A stretch of DNA of 64,000 bases, taken from assembly GCA_965246745.1 (NCBI GenBank), contig OZ251980.1:1922001-1986000 (forward strand). Direction: 5' to 3'. Below, one piece after another: positions 50,628 through 58,457 of the stretch; positions within the stretch are counted from its first letter, which is position 1, and each line of letters begins with the position of its first letter. Source of the DNA: JANXMY01 sp965246745 (GTDB taxonomy: Bacteria; Armatimonadota; Armatimonadia; Armatimonadales; Capsulimonadaceae). The position numbers were made by a program, and so were the translations under genes. The notes under the pieces were generated by a model that worked only from the letters and a program-made list of their open reading frames with translations, made no database searches and was not told where the DNA came from.

Positions 50628-51896
50628 ATGAAGATGCACACCAACAATCCGGCAATGACGACGGGGCAGGGAGCTTCACGGCAGGAAACCTCAACTGACG
50701 CGCGGCGGCTGCTGACACAGTGGGGAGCGCCGCCGCTGCTGTTCTTTGCGCTTCTTCCCGACAAGCGCTATCTTTTCGGCGGCGCGGAAGGGCGCGGCTG
50801 GGGCCTCGCGTACCGGGTGGTCGGGCGGCAGGCGCTTGTTTTAGGCGACCCGTTCGGCGCTCCCGAAACCGCCGCAGACGCCGTGCGCGGCTTTCTCGCG
50901 CGGTGCCGGGAAAAGCGCTGGAAGCCGGTGTTTTATCAGACCACGCCGGAGAACTTAGAGGTTTACGCGAAGGCCGGATTGAAAGCGGTCAAAGTCGGCG
51001 AAGACGCGCAGATTGCCCTCGGCGGCTTTTCGCTGGCGGGCAAAAAGTATGTGAAGCTGCGGAACGACCTGCGCCGGATCGAAAAAGCCGGAGTCGCGCT
51101 GGAAGTCTACGGCCCCGACGCCCCCGTGCCTGCGGCCTGCACCGCCGAGATGGAAGACATCTCGGCGGGCTGGCGCAAGGCGCACCGGGCCAACGAAGGC
51201 TGGTTTGCGATGGGCGGGTTCGACCCGCGCTCGGCGCTGTTCGCCGAAAGCCGCTACTTTGTCGCCCGCGACACCGAAACCGGCCGCATGCTGGCGTTTG
51301 CGTCGTTTGTCCCGGCGTTCGGCCCCGGCGAGATTGCGGGCTGGACACTCGATTTGATGCGCCGCCGGCCCGATTCGCTCCACGGGGTCATGGACTTTTT
51401 GATTGTCTCGGCGTGTACGCAGTTCGCGTCGGAAGGGGCGCAGTCCCTCAGCCTCGGCTTGTCGCCGCTGGCGGGCGGCGGCGATGCCGCCGAAACGCCC
51501 GCCGCGTCGGCGGTGCGGCGCTTTTTGTTCACGCGCCTGAACCGGGCGTACAACTTTCAGGGCCTGCATGCGTTCAAAGGCAAGTTCGCGACCCACTGGG
51601 AGCCGCGTTATTTGATCTACAGCGGCGGCCTCGCGCCGGCCTCGGGCGCTGTGCTCCAGGCGCATTTGACCCCGCCCGCCGCCGCGCAGCCGCCGCGTGT
51701 TTGGCGCACACGCCCCGCACGGGCGCTTGCGCTGTGCGCCCTGCTGCTGCTCGGGCTGACCCCGCTCGAAAAAACCCTGGCGCATCAGGCCGTCACCCAT
51801 TCGAGCCTGGCGATCCGCCACTTCGGCATCCGCTACCGGACCCTGCATTCGCTCGGGATACACCGCTGGAAGCTGCACCGCTCGGTGCAGGCATAA
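50628..51896 (+). CDS. DUF2156 protein, MprF C-terminal (aminoacyl-phosphatidylglycerol synthase-like)
   Basis: The 422-residue protein has the LPG-synthase C-terminal fold (GNAT-like): DKRYLFGGAEGRGWGLAYRVV, VLGDPFGAPETA, YVKLRNDLRRIEKAGV, FAMGGFDPRSAL and YNFQGLHAFKGKFATHWEPRYLIY. In MprF this domain transfers Lys or Ala from tRNA to phosphatidylglycerol. Here it lacks the multi-helix flippase domain but has one C-terminal hydrophobic helix (LALCALLLLGLTPL), so it may be membrane-anchored. TAAAAT lies 9 bases before its ATG. Substrate is not determined. Confidence 0.85.
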   Translation: MKMHTNNPAMTTGQGASRQETSTDARRLLTQWGAPPLLFFALLPDKRYLFGGAEGRGWGLAYRVVGRQALVLGDPFGAPETAADAVRGFLARCREKRWKPVFYQTTPENLEVYAKAGLKAVKVGEDAQIALGGFSLAGKKYVKLRNDLRRIEKAGVALEVYGPDAPVPAACTAEMEDISAGWRKAHRANEGWFAMGGFDPRSALFAESRYFVARDTETGRMLAFASFVPAFGPGEIAGWTLDLMRRRPDSLHGVMDFLIVSACTQFASEGAQSLSLGLSPLAGGGDAAETPAASAVRRFLFTRLNRAYNFQGLHAFKGKFATHWEPRYLIYSGGLAPASGAVLQAHLTPPAAAQPPRVWRTRPARALALCALLLLGLTPLEKTLAHQAVTHSSLAIRHFGIRYRTLHSLGIHRWKLHRSVQA

Positions 51897-51930
51897 CCCG
51901 CGCCGCAAAACTTAACCGAAACTTAACACA

Positions 51931-51956
51931 GCGTGTGACGAAAGTCACACGCTTTT
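51931..51956 (+). terminator. Terminator after the DUF2156 gene
   Basis: GCGTGTGAC-GAAA-GTCACACGC followed by TTTT. Confidence 0.88.
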
Positions 51957-52057
51957 GCTGTTTTTGGGGCTACACTTGTTTTGTCGGCACGCTCGACCGC
52001 CCGCCGAGGTTGTCCTACTCATGGCGGGGCCGCTGTAAATCACTGGAGATTTCACCC

Positions 52058-52348
52058 ATGGCACAGACATTGGACCCATCCCCCGACGCGGCCTCCGCGC
52101 CGCTTCCGCCTGACCCGGCGCTTCTCCATCCGGCACGGCCCGCCGCGCCGCCCGACATTGCGCCGTTCGGCTTTGCTCCGGCCCCGTCGGCACTGCCCCC
52201 GGCGACTTTGACGGTTTCGGACCCGCCCGCGCCGGCGGTTTCCAAGCGCCGCCGCGCTTTCGACTGGTACGGGATCGCTGTCGCGCTGCTGATGCTGGTC
52301 AGCGCGATTGTCTGCGTTTCCCGCTTGATTTGGGCGGCGACTCCCTAG
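52058..52348 (+). CDS. Small Pro-rich tail-anchored membrane protein, copy 1
   Basis: The 96-residue protein has a Pro/Ala-rich, mostly uncharged N-terminal domain (about 1-60), a basic segment SKRRRAFDW, then one membrane helix at the C-terminus (IAVALLMLVSAIVCVSRLIW). No family recognised. CTGGAG precedes the ATG. The next gene has the same layout with different sequence, so the pair may be paralogous. Confidence 0.65.
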   Translation: MAQTLDPSPDAASAPLPPDPALLHPARPAAPPDIAPFGFAPAPSALPPATLTVSDPPAPAVSKRRRAFDWYGIAVALLMLVSAIVCVSRLIWAATP

Positions 52349-52372
52349 CCCGCACCTTCAGCCCGCACCTTT
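52347..52372 (+). repeat. 13-bp duplication across the stop of tail-anchored protein 1
   Basis: AGCCCGCACCTTC is followed directly by AGCCCGCACCTTT. The first starts in the TAG stop (52346-52348). Confidence 0.9.
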
Positions 52373-52401
52373 GCCGGGACGTTTTCCCCGGCCAAATCAG
52401 G

Positions 52402-52407
52402 TATAAT
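52402..52407 (+). promoter_or_regulatory. -10 box of tail-anchored protein 2
   Basis: GGTATAAT lies 70 bases upstream of ATG 52478; no convincing -35 is visible. Confidence 0.45.
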
Positions 52408-52477
52408 AAGAAGGCGAATTCCTCGTCATCCCCGCTGCACTGGCGCAGCGGACGCCGCCTAATCAAAGGAGATTAAC

Positions 52478-52759
52478 ATGGCCCCTGTTCTTGACCCGAC
52501 CGACTTTCAGACCGATGCCGAGCTTCAGACCGGCTCCGAGCGCGATGTTTCCCGGCCCGACGCGCAGCCCGAGCGGCTGCCGTCGCCCCTGAGCGCCGCC
52601 CTGCCCCGCACCGTCGCGGGCCGGCAGCGGGCGCAGGCCGCCCCGGTCGCCTGGCCCCGCCGCACCCTGCGCCCCGACTGGACCGCGCTCGGCGTCGGCG
52701 GCTTGATGCTGGCTTCCGCTGCGCTGTCCGTTTACCGCCTGTTCTGGGCGATCCATTAG
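52478..52759 (+). CDS. Small Pro-rich tail-anchored membrane protein, copy 2
   Basis: The 93-residue protein has a hydrophilic N-terminus with acidic residues (LDPTDFQTDAELQTGSERD), a Pro/Arg-rich middle, and a C-terminal membrane helix (LGVGGLMLASAALSVYRLFW). It shares the start MA..LDP and the ending xYRLxWA with copy 1 (VSRLIWA). An AAAGGAG ribosome site precedes it. A terminator follows. Confidence 0.65.
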   Translation: MAPVLDPTDFQTDAELQTGSERDVSRPDAQPERLPSPLSAALPRTVAGRQRAQAAPVAWPRRTLRPDWTALGVGGLMLASAALSVYRLFWAIH

Positions 52760-52773
52760 AGCAATGCACTGAA

Positions 52774-52807
52774 AAAAACGCCGACGGCCTAGGCCGTCGG
52801 CGTTTTT
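52774..52807. terminator. Bidirectional terminator
   Basis: A perfect 34-base palindrome centred on CCTAGG with A5 on the left and T5 on the right. A partial second copy of its right end (GTCGGCGTTTTTCG) follows immediately. Confidence 0.95.
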
Positions 52808-52834
52808 CGTCGGCGTTTTTCGTTGGACGGCAAA

Positions 52835-53932
52835 TCATTTCGCCGACGCCGACAGGGGCGCGGGCCTCGGGGCATCCCCGGCGCACATCTGGCGGTACAG
52901 CGACGCCACCCGCTTGATATAATGCTGGGTTTCGCGGTAGGGCGGGACGCCGTGGTACTTCCGCACCGCGCCGGGACCGGCGTTGTAGGCCGCCATGGTC
53001 AGCGCGATTTGATTGAACGGGATGACCCCGGCGTTGGCCGGTGCGCCGCCGTAGCTGTCGAGGTGCCCGCGCAGCATGTGCACTGCCGCGCCGATGTTCT
53101 GCACCGGGTCGTAAGCGTTGCGGATGCCGTATTCCCGCGCGTTTTCGGGCATAAGCTGGCACAAGCCCATCGCGCCGGTGCGGGAAGTCGAGTAAAGGTC
53201 AAAGTCGGACTCGGCGATAATCATGGCGACCGGCAGGCGCGGGTCAAGATTGTTGCGGTCGCTGAAGTACAAAATGCTGGTCGTGATCTGGTCCACTTCG
53301 GCCTCGGAAAGCCGCCGGTTCCACCGGCGGACCAGGCTGCGGTAAGGCGGATAAATCGCCAGTGCCCGCGCCGACAGCGCCCCGGCGGGGTGGCCGGGGT
53401 TGGTGTCGGCGAAGTAGACAGTCGCCGTCCCCCGCCTGCCCCGGCGCGAAGCAAGCGCCCGCCGCCCGCGCCCGGCCCCCGCCGCCGTGCGGGCCGCGGA
53501 CTGTTTGGCGAGCAGGTCCGCCCGCACGATGTCGCCTTCCGGGGCGACGGCCAGCAGGCGCAGGCCCGACTCCTGCGCGGGGTCATCGGCGCTCGCCGCC
53601 AGCAGCACCCGCACCTGCGCCCCGGAATCCAGCCACGCCGCCCCGCGCAGGCCCGGCGGGACGGCCAGCGCCGCCGACTCTCCGCCCGGCAGGGTCAGCA
53701 GCGCGGTCCGGTCGGCCCCCGCCGTGACCACGCCGCTGACGGTCGCCGCCGCTTCCAGCACCCGGCCCGCATACGCCCCCGGCTGATGCAGGGCATCGAG
53801 GGCGCTTGCCGCCGGCAGCAGGCGTCCGGCAGCGGCCCGCCGGGCCGCCGCGAAGTCCCCCGCCGGGTCCGCCGAAACCCGGCCGGCAGTCAGCAGCAGG
53901 CCCAGGCACACAGTCAGCAGCAATGGTTTCAT
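52835..53932 (-). CDS. Lytic transglycosylase (SLT-domain)
   Basis: The 365-residue protein has a signal peptide (1-22), a beta-rich N-terminal region (about 60-150), an Arg-rich linker, and a C-terminal SLT domain: VAMIIAESDFDLYSTSRTGA with the catalytic Glu at about 240, MGLCQLMPENAREYGI, MAAYNAGPGAVRKY. It cleaves peptidoglycan between MurNAc and GlcNAc to anhydro products in the periplasm. The start at 53932 is the ATG of the signal peptide; 53959 is too long. The C-terminus ends in a short tail. Confidence 0.92.
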   Translation of the reverse strand: MKPLLLTVCLGLLLTAGRVSADPAGDFAAARRAAAGRLLPAASALDALHQPGAYAGRVLEAAATVSGVVTAGADRTALLTLPGGESAALAVPPGLRGAAWLDSGAQVRVLLAASADDPAQESGLRLLAVAPEGDIVRADLLAKQSAARTAAGAGRGRRALASRRGRRGTATVYFADTNPGHPAGALSARALAIYPPYRSLVRRWNRRLSEAEVDQITTSILYFSDRNNLDPRLPVAMIIAESDFDLYSTSRTGAMGLCQLMPENAREYGIRNAYDPVQNIGAAVHMLRGHLDSYGGAPANAGVIPFNQIALTMAAYNAGPGAVRKYHGVPPYRETQHYIKRVASLYRQMCAGDAPRPAPLSASAK

Positions 53933-54012
53933 AAAGTTTGTCCCCGGTAATTGTATCATAGTCGGCGGCGCGTGTCAAGAAATGCAGCGCTCCTTGAATT
54001 TCACAGCGTTTG

Positions 54013-54041
54013 TTGACAACGGCTGACAATTAAGATATACT
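54013..54041 (+). promoter_or_regulatory. Sigma70-type promoter of the glycan export locus
   Basis: TTGACA and TATACT separated by exactly 17 bp, 86 bases before the HTH gene. Confidence 0.88.
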
Positions 54042-54127
54042 GTGAAAACGCAAGACAAAAGCAAGCCGAGCCGACCGATTACGCCGCGTCCGACCCGCGC
54101 GGCCCTGAGAAAGAGATCACATCACGA

Positions 54128-54358
54128 ATGGAGTCCGAATCCCGAGATTTGCTGACCGTGGAACAGGCGGCTGCTTACTTGCAGCTCAGTCAGTCCAGCA
54201 TTCGCTCGTATATCCGTCAGGGCAAGCTCAATGCGTTTCGGATCGCCGGCAAGCGCAAAGTGCTGATCCCCCGCACGGAGCTTTTGAAGCTGCTGGAGCC
54301 GGCCCGCGCCCAGGACGTTGACCTGGAGCTTGCCGCCGGCCCCGATGAGACCGAATAA
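54128..54358 (+). CDS. Excisionase-type HTH DNA-binding protein
   Basis: The 76-residue protein carries LLTVEQAAAYLQLSQSSIRSYIRQGKLNAFRIAGKRKVLIPRTELLKLL, the helix-turn-helix-17/excisionase fold, with no other domain apart from a short acidic tail. No integrase lies nearby. It heads the Wzm/Wzt operon behind a strong promoter, so a transcriptional regulator of surface glycan export is the natural reading (inference). Confidence 0.85.
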   Translation: MESESRDLLTVEQAAAYLQLSQSSIRSYIRQGKLNAFRIAGKRKVLIPRTELLKLLEPARAQDVDLELAAGPDETE

Positions 54359-54365
54359 CGAGTTT

Positions 54366-55304
54366 ATGACACCGTCGTCATCCATTCTTCCTTCGCCCCC
54401 CGCCATTATTATTCAAGCCCGCGCCGGCAGCCCCGGCGTGAGGGCGGAGCTGCGCGAGCTGTGGCAGTTCCGCCACCTGGTCCGCACCCTCGTCGAGCGC
54501 GACCTGCGGGTCCGCTACAAAAACTCCGTGATCGGGGTCGCGTGGACCCTTGTGAGTCCGCTGATCCAAGTGCTTGTGCTGACCATCGCCATCGGCTACA
54601 TTCTCGGCTCCGGGCCGCCCAACCTCAGCGCATACATCTTCTGCGCCACCCTGCCGTGGACGCTGTTCCAGACCGCCATTTTTGATTCGTCGTCCTCGGT
54701 GCTCGCCAAGCTGGGCCTGCTGAAAAAAGTGTATTTCCCGCGCGAAATCCCGCTGATCGCCACTGTCTGCCAGAACTTTGTTCAATTTTTGATCTCGCTG
54801 GGCGTGTTTATGGTTTACCGCTGGGCGCTGACTCCGCTGATCCACGGCGGCTCCACGGTCCCGCCCCTGGCGATTTTGTGGCTCCCGGTGCTGATCGCCG
54901 ACTTGTTTCTGCTGACCCTCGGCGCGGCGTTTTTCGTGGCGACGGCCAATGTGTTTTATGAAGATGTCAAGTTTATCATTTCGCTGGTGATGGGCTTTTT
55001 GTTTTACTTGATGCCGGTGATCTACTTCGCCGAAAACGTCTTTTACTCGCCGCGCATCCCGGCGCGGTTTCAGTTTTGGGCGTACCACTTGTATCTCGCC
55101 AACCCGCTGGCGTGGCTGATTACGGCCTTCAAGCAGGTCTTTTTCGGCCAGGCCGTGATTTCCAACTTTAATGCCCCCGTGGTTTACAGCGCCCCGTTTG
55201 ACTGGCGCTATTTGGCGCTGAACACGCTGACCTGCCTGGCGGTCTGCCTGTGGGGCTACTCGTTCTTCAATGCCCACAAGTGGAAGTTCACGGAGCGGCC
55301 ATAG
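54366..55304 (+). CDS. ABC transporter permease for polysaccharide export (Wzm-like)
   Basis: The 312-residue protein has six membrane helices in the ABC-2 layout: FRHLVRTLVERDLRVRYKNSVIGVAWT, then LVSPLIQVLVLTIAIGYILG, FLISLGVFMVYRWAL and LFLLTLGAAFFVATANVFYEDVKF, and a final WRYLALNTLTCLAVC. These match Wzm/TagG permeases. With the following ATPase it exports lipid-linked polymers. ATG 54366 is 8 bases after the HTH stop; ATG 54345 is an alternative that overlaps it. Confidence 0.93.
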   Translation: MTPSSSILPSPPAIIIQARAGSPGVRAELRELWQFRHLVRTLVERDLRVRYKNSVIGVAWTLVSPLIQVLVLTIAIGYILGSGPPNLSAYIFCATLPWTLFQTAIFDSSSSVLAKLGLLKKVYFPREIPLIATVCQNFVQFLISLGVFMVYRWALTPLIHGGSTVPPLAILWLPVLIADLFLLTLGAAFFVATANVFYEDVKFIISLVMGFLFYLMPVIYFAENVFYSPRIPARFQFWAYHLYLANPLAWLITAFKQVFFGQAVISNFNAPVVYSAPFDWRYLALNTLTCLAVCLWGYSFFNAHKWKFTERP

Positions 55305-56159
55305 ATGAAAGTCCCCCCCGCCCCCAATAATGGGGGAGTCAGACTAGAAACGGAAGGCGCGTCTTTTCTGACTCCCCCATTATTGGGGGCAGGGGGGACT
55401 TTTGCCGTCGAAGTTGTCGGCCTCGTCAAAGAGTTTCGGGTCTACCACCGCTCGTTCGGGTCCTTGAAAAGCCATGCGGCGGCGCTGGCGCACTCGCTGG
55501 CCCGGCGGGAGCGCGTCTCGGGCTTCGAGACCCGCCGGGCGCTCGGCGGGGTGTCGTTTACGGTCGCGCCCGGCGAATCGGTCGCGCTGGTGGGGCGCAA
55601 CGGCTCCGGGAAAAGCACGCTGCTGTCTATCTTGTCGCGGATTTATCTGCCGACGGCGGGCGAAGCGCGGCTGACCGGACGCCTGATGAGCCTTTTGGAG
55701 CTGGGCGCAGGCTTCGACCCCGAGCTGACCGGGGCGCAGAACGTCTTTTTCAACGGCGTCATTCTCGGCTTGTCCGAAGACGCGGTGGCGGCCCGCTACG
55801 ACGCCATTTTAGAGTTTGCCGAGCTGGACCGGCAGGCGATGGACCTGCCCGTGCGGATGTATTCGTCGGGCATGCAGCTTCGGCTCGGCTTCGCGGTGGC
55901 GGTGCATCTCGACGCCGACCTGCTGCTGATTGACGAAGGCTTAGCGGTCGGCGACGAAGGCTTTCAAGAGAAATGCTTCTGCAAAATGGAAGAATTCAAG
56001 ACGCAGGGCAAGACGATTTTGATGGTGACGCACGAGCTGGACCATGTGGAGCGCCTTGCCAGCCGGGTTTTGTGGCTCGACCGGGGCGCCCTGCGCCGCG
56101 ACGGCCCCGTCGCCGAGGTGCTTGCCGAGTACCGGGCGGATTTTGACAATGGACACTAA
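55305..56159 (+). CDS. ABC transporter ATPase for polysaccharide export (Wzt-like), N-terminus repeat-derived
   Basis: The 284-residue ATPase has Walker A GRNGSGKST (about 97), signature YSSGMQLRL (about 186), Walker B LLLIDEGLA (about 207) and the Wzt/TagH mark LLELGAGFDPELTGAQNVFFNG. It lacks the C-terminal carbohydrate-binding domain of some Wzt. Residues about 3-32 are encoded by a palindromic repeat and are not part of the ATPase fold, which begins at VEVVGLVKEFRVYH. It starts directly after the permease stop. Confidence 0.92.
   Translation: MKVPPAPNNGGVRLETEGASFLTPPLLGAGGTFAVEVVGLVKEFRVYHRSFGSLKSHAAALAHSLARRERVSGFETRRALGGVSFTVAPGESVALVGRNGSGKSTLLSILSRIYLPTAGEARLTGRLMSLLELGAGFDPELTGAQNVFFNGVILGLSEDAVAARYDAILEFAELDRQAMDLPVRMYSSGMQLRLGFAVAVHLDADLLLIDEGLAVGDEGFQEKCFCKMEEFKTQGKTILMVTHELDHVERLASRVLWLDRGALRRDGPVAEVLAEYRADFDNGH
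55310..55400. repeat. Palindromic repeat forming the Wzt N-terminus
   Basis: The 34-bp arms 55310-55343 and 55367-55400 are inverted with one mismatch. Each contains CCCCCA-ATAA-TGGGGG, a mini-hairpin. All 91 bases lie inside the reading frame. Confidence 0.92.
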
Positions 56160-57216
56160 CCCCCCCGCCCCAATTCCGGGGAGCAATACGAGACAAAGCG
56201 CCGCAAGAAGCAGCAGCCCGTTCCTGTCCGAATCTTCTCCGATTGCGGCTCCCCAGAATCGGGGCGGGGGGGCCGCTCCCGACCTCACAGTCGCCGTGGT
56301 CTCGTACAACACGCGCGAGCTGCTGCGGGCCTGCCTGCGGGCGCTGCGGGAGCGCGAAGCGGACGGCGAAGCGACACTGGAAATCATTGTCGCCGACAAC
56401 GGCAGCGCCGACGGCAGCCCGGCGATGGTCCGCGCTGAGTTTCCCGGCGTGCGCGTCCTCGAAACCGGCGAGAATTTAGGCTTCGGACGCGCCAACAACC
56501 TGGCTTTGGAACGCGCCAAAGGCCGCGCGTTCTGCCTGGTCAACTCCGACGCCGTGGTGCACCCCGGCGCACTGACCGCCGCGTTGGCCGCGCTCAGCGC
56601 CGACCCGAAGATCGGTCTGGCCGGCGGCCAGCTTTTGTGGCCCGACGGCCGGCTTCAAACGTCCCACGGCGACGACCCGACCCTGTGGGGAGTCCTACGG
56701 GAGCAGACGTTCACGGGCGCAACAGTCCGTGCGCCCCAAATTGCGCCCCGCGCCGACGCTGTAAGCGATGTGCATCAAATCTGCGGCGCGTTTATGCTGA
56801 TCCGTCCCGATGCGTGGCGCGAGATGGGGGGCTTCGATCCGCACTATTTCATGTATAATGAAGATGTGGATTTGAACTTCCGGCTGCGCCGCGCCGGCTG
56901 GCGGGTCGTTTTCGTCCCGGACGCGAAAATCACGCATCACCTGGGGGCCAGCAGCAGTGCAGACTGGCAGAAACGCGCCCGCATGGTCGCCGCGTACAAC
57001 GAAAGCCGCTTTTACTTTTTCAGCCGCTTTTACGGCCCAAGCGCCGGGGCAAGACTGAAAGCCGCCTGCCTGCTCGGAGCCGCCATTCGCCTGGCCGGCT
57101 GGTCCGTGGTGTCACTCGCCAAGCCGTCCGCCGGGGACAAAGTGAAATTGTTCCGGGAAGTCTGGCGGCGCACGCAGGCGCTGGGACATCAATCGAAAAA
57201 TGGCATTGAGCGATGA
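56149..57216 (+). CDS. Glycosyltransferase family 2 (rhamnosyltransferase-like), N-terminus repeat-derived
   Basis: The 355-residue protein has the GT2 fold from about residue 46: LTVAVVSYNTRELLRACLRAL, EIIVADNGSADGSPAMV, ARGxxxCLVNSDAVVHPGAL (DxD region), CGAFMLIRPDAWREMGGFD and YNEDVDLNFRLRRAGW. This is typical of enzymes adding sugars to O-antigen-type glycans. Residues about 4-42 are encoded by an inverted pair of GC mini-palindromes. The ATG overlaps the wzt stop by 11 bp, so the insertion occurred in a still-translated gene. Confidence 0.9.
   Translation: MDTNPPAPIPGSNTRQSAARSSSPFLSESSPIAAPQNRGGGAAPDLTVAVVSYNTRELLRACLRALREREADGEATLEIIVADNGSADGSPAMVRAEFPGVRVLETGENLGFGRANNLALERAKGRAFCLVNSDAVVHPGALTAALAALSADPKIGLAGGQLLWPDGRLQTSHGDDPTLWGVLREQTFTGATVRAPQIAPRADAVSDVHQICGAFMLIRPDAWREMGGFDPHYFMYNEDVDLNFRLRRAGWRVVFVPDAKITHHLGASSSADWQKRARMVAAYNESRFYFFSRFYGPSAGARLKAACLLGAAIRLAGWSVVSLAKPSAGDKVKLFREVWRRTQALGHQSKNGIER
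56160..56272. repeat. Inverted pair of GC mini-palindromes inside a GT2 gene
   Basis: Copies at 56160-56184 and 56247-56272 are inverted with about three mismatches. They belong to the family at 619-644 and 36959-37114, and all are in frame. Confidence 0.9.
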
Positions 57217-58223
57217 TAAACGTAAAATTATCTATGACAATGGCCGGGTGGCCTCTCGAAAGACAGACGCCGGGGAGTCGAGGAGTTTGGAAGAACTGCC
57301 GTTTTTTTGTCAATCAAGAGCTGGAAGAATGCGACTATTGGGTCGTTTACGATGATGTGGTCAACTTAGAAACCACTCGATGCTGTCCGCAGAATACTTT
57401 GCTTGTGATGGGCGAACCGCCCTCGGTGAGAACATATGATCCTCGCTTTACTGCACAGTTCGCGGCCCTAATCACGGTTCAGCCCCACATAAAACATCCT
57501 CACGTTATCCAAACACACCTCGGTCTTCCCTGGCTGATTGGCGGTCGCTATTTGAAAGATACCAATAGCTGGGAATCTGTCACCGATAAAAATTATGACG
57601 AACTGAAAGAAATACACAAAGTTGAGAAGACACGTTTGCTTTCCGTCATTTGCTCCGACAAAGCATTTACATCCGGTCACGCGCAGCGATTAGAGTTTGT
57701 ACAAAAACTGAAACGGTATTTTGGTGACGATCTAGATGTTTATGGACGAGGCATCAATGATTTTCAGGATAAATGGGAGGCGATTTCTCCTTACAAATAC
57801 CATATTGCAATCGAGAACAGTGTTTTTCCAAACTATTGGACCGAAAAGCTGACAGATACATTCCTGGCAGACGCATACCCACTATACTACGGATGCCCCA
57901 ACATTTCGGATTATTTTTCGACCGACGCGCTTTCGCACATAGATATTACCGATGTGGCCGGCAGTATCTCTCAGATCAAAACCATATTTGATCAGGGAAG
58001 ATACGAAAAATCGGAAGATGCACGCATAAAAGCAAAATCGTTGATTTTGGACGAATATAATTTGTTTTCTTTGCTTGAAGATGTTATCTCCTCACATTAC
58101 CGCCCCTGCACCCAAAAAAATTTGTCGTTACGGGCAGAAGCCAAGTTTCTTGGAACACCTTTGGCAAGAACAAAGCGTGGGCTTCACAAAGTTTGGGGGA
58201 AATTTCTTGCCAAGCAAGCATAG
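57213..58223 (+). CDS. Glycosyltransferase family 10 (alpha-fucosyltransferase-like)
   Basis: The 336-residue protein has the GT10 C-terminal motif YKYHIAIENSVFPNYWTEKL followed by TDTFLADAYPLYYGCPNI, plus an N-terminal acceptor domain with EECDYWVVYDD. GT10 enzymes transfer fucose from GDP-fucose to N-acetylglucosamine or related acceptors. It overlaps the GT2 gene by ATGA. Its base composition is visibly more AT-rich than the genes before it, suggesting recent acquisition. No GDP-fucose synthesis gene is in the window. Confidence 0.92.
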   Translation: MINVKLSMTMAGWPLERQTPGSRGVWKNCRFFVNQELEECDYWVVYDDVVNLETTRCCPQNTLLVMGEPPSVRTYDPRFTAQFAALITVQPHIKHPHVIQTHLGLPWLIGGRYLKDTNSWESVTDKNYDELKEIHKVEKTRLLSVICSDKAFTSGHAQRLEFVQKLKRYFGDDLDVYGRGINDFQDKWEAISPYKYHIAIENSVFPNYWTEKLTDTFLADAYPLYYGCPNISDYFSTDALSHIDITDVAGSISQIKTIFDQGRYEKSEDARIKAKSLILDEYNLFSLLEDVISSHYRPCTQKNLSLRAEAKFLGTPLARTKRGLHKVWGKFLAKQA

Positions 58224-58240
58224 AGACGATTAGGTCTTAA

Positions 58241-58448
58241 CTGATGTTACGCGATGGCCTCTAGTCACGAGGGCGTGAACGCCCTCGCTGGGGAGCGAAG
58301 CGCTAAGGTCCCGCCTTCGCGGGACAAGAATAGGATAGGATTAGGATGGATTGACATATCTTCCGCCACGCAGGTGGCGGCTTGGCGTCTGCGCCCCCCA
58401 GCGAGGGCGTTCACGCCCTCGTGACTAGAGGCCATCGCGTAACATCAG
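58241..58448. mobile_element. MITE-like element with perfect 53-bp terminal inverted repeats
   Basis: Termini 58241-58293 and 58396-58448 are exact inverted repeats. GTCTTAA flanks the element on both sides (58234-58240 and 58449-58455) as a 7-bp target duplication. The 102-bp interior holds CCGCCACGCAGGTGGCGG-like and GTCCCGCCTTCGCGGGAC hairpins but no gene. It is related to 45220-45386. Confidence 0.92.
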
Positions 58449-58457
58449 GTCTTAAGT

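Noticed and set aside
54128..54358. Excisionase of an integrated element
   Set aside because: The fold fits, but no integrase, attachment site or phage gene is nearby, and the gene heads a glycan export operon.
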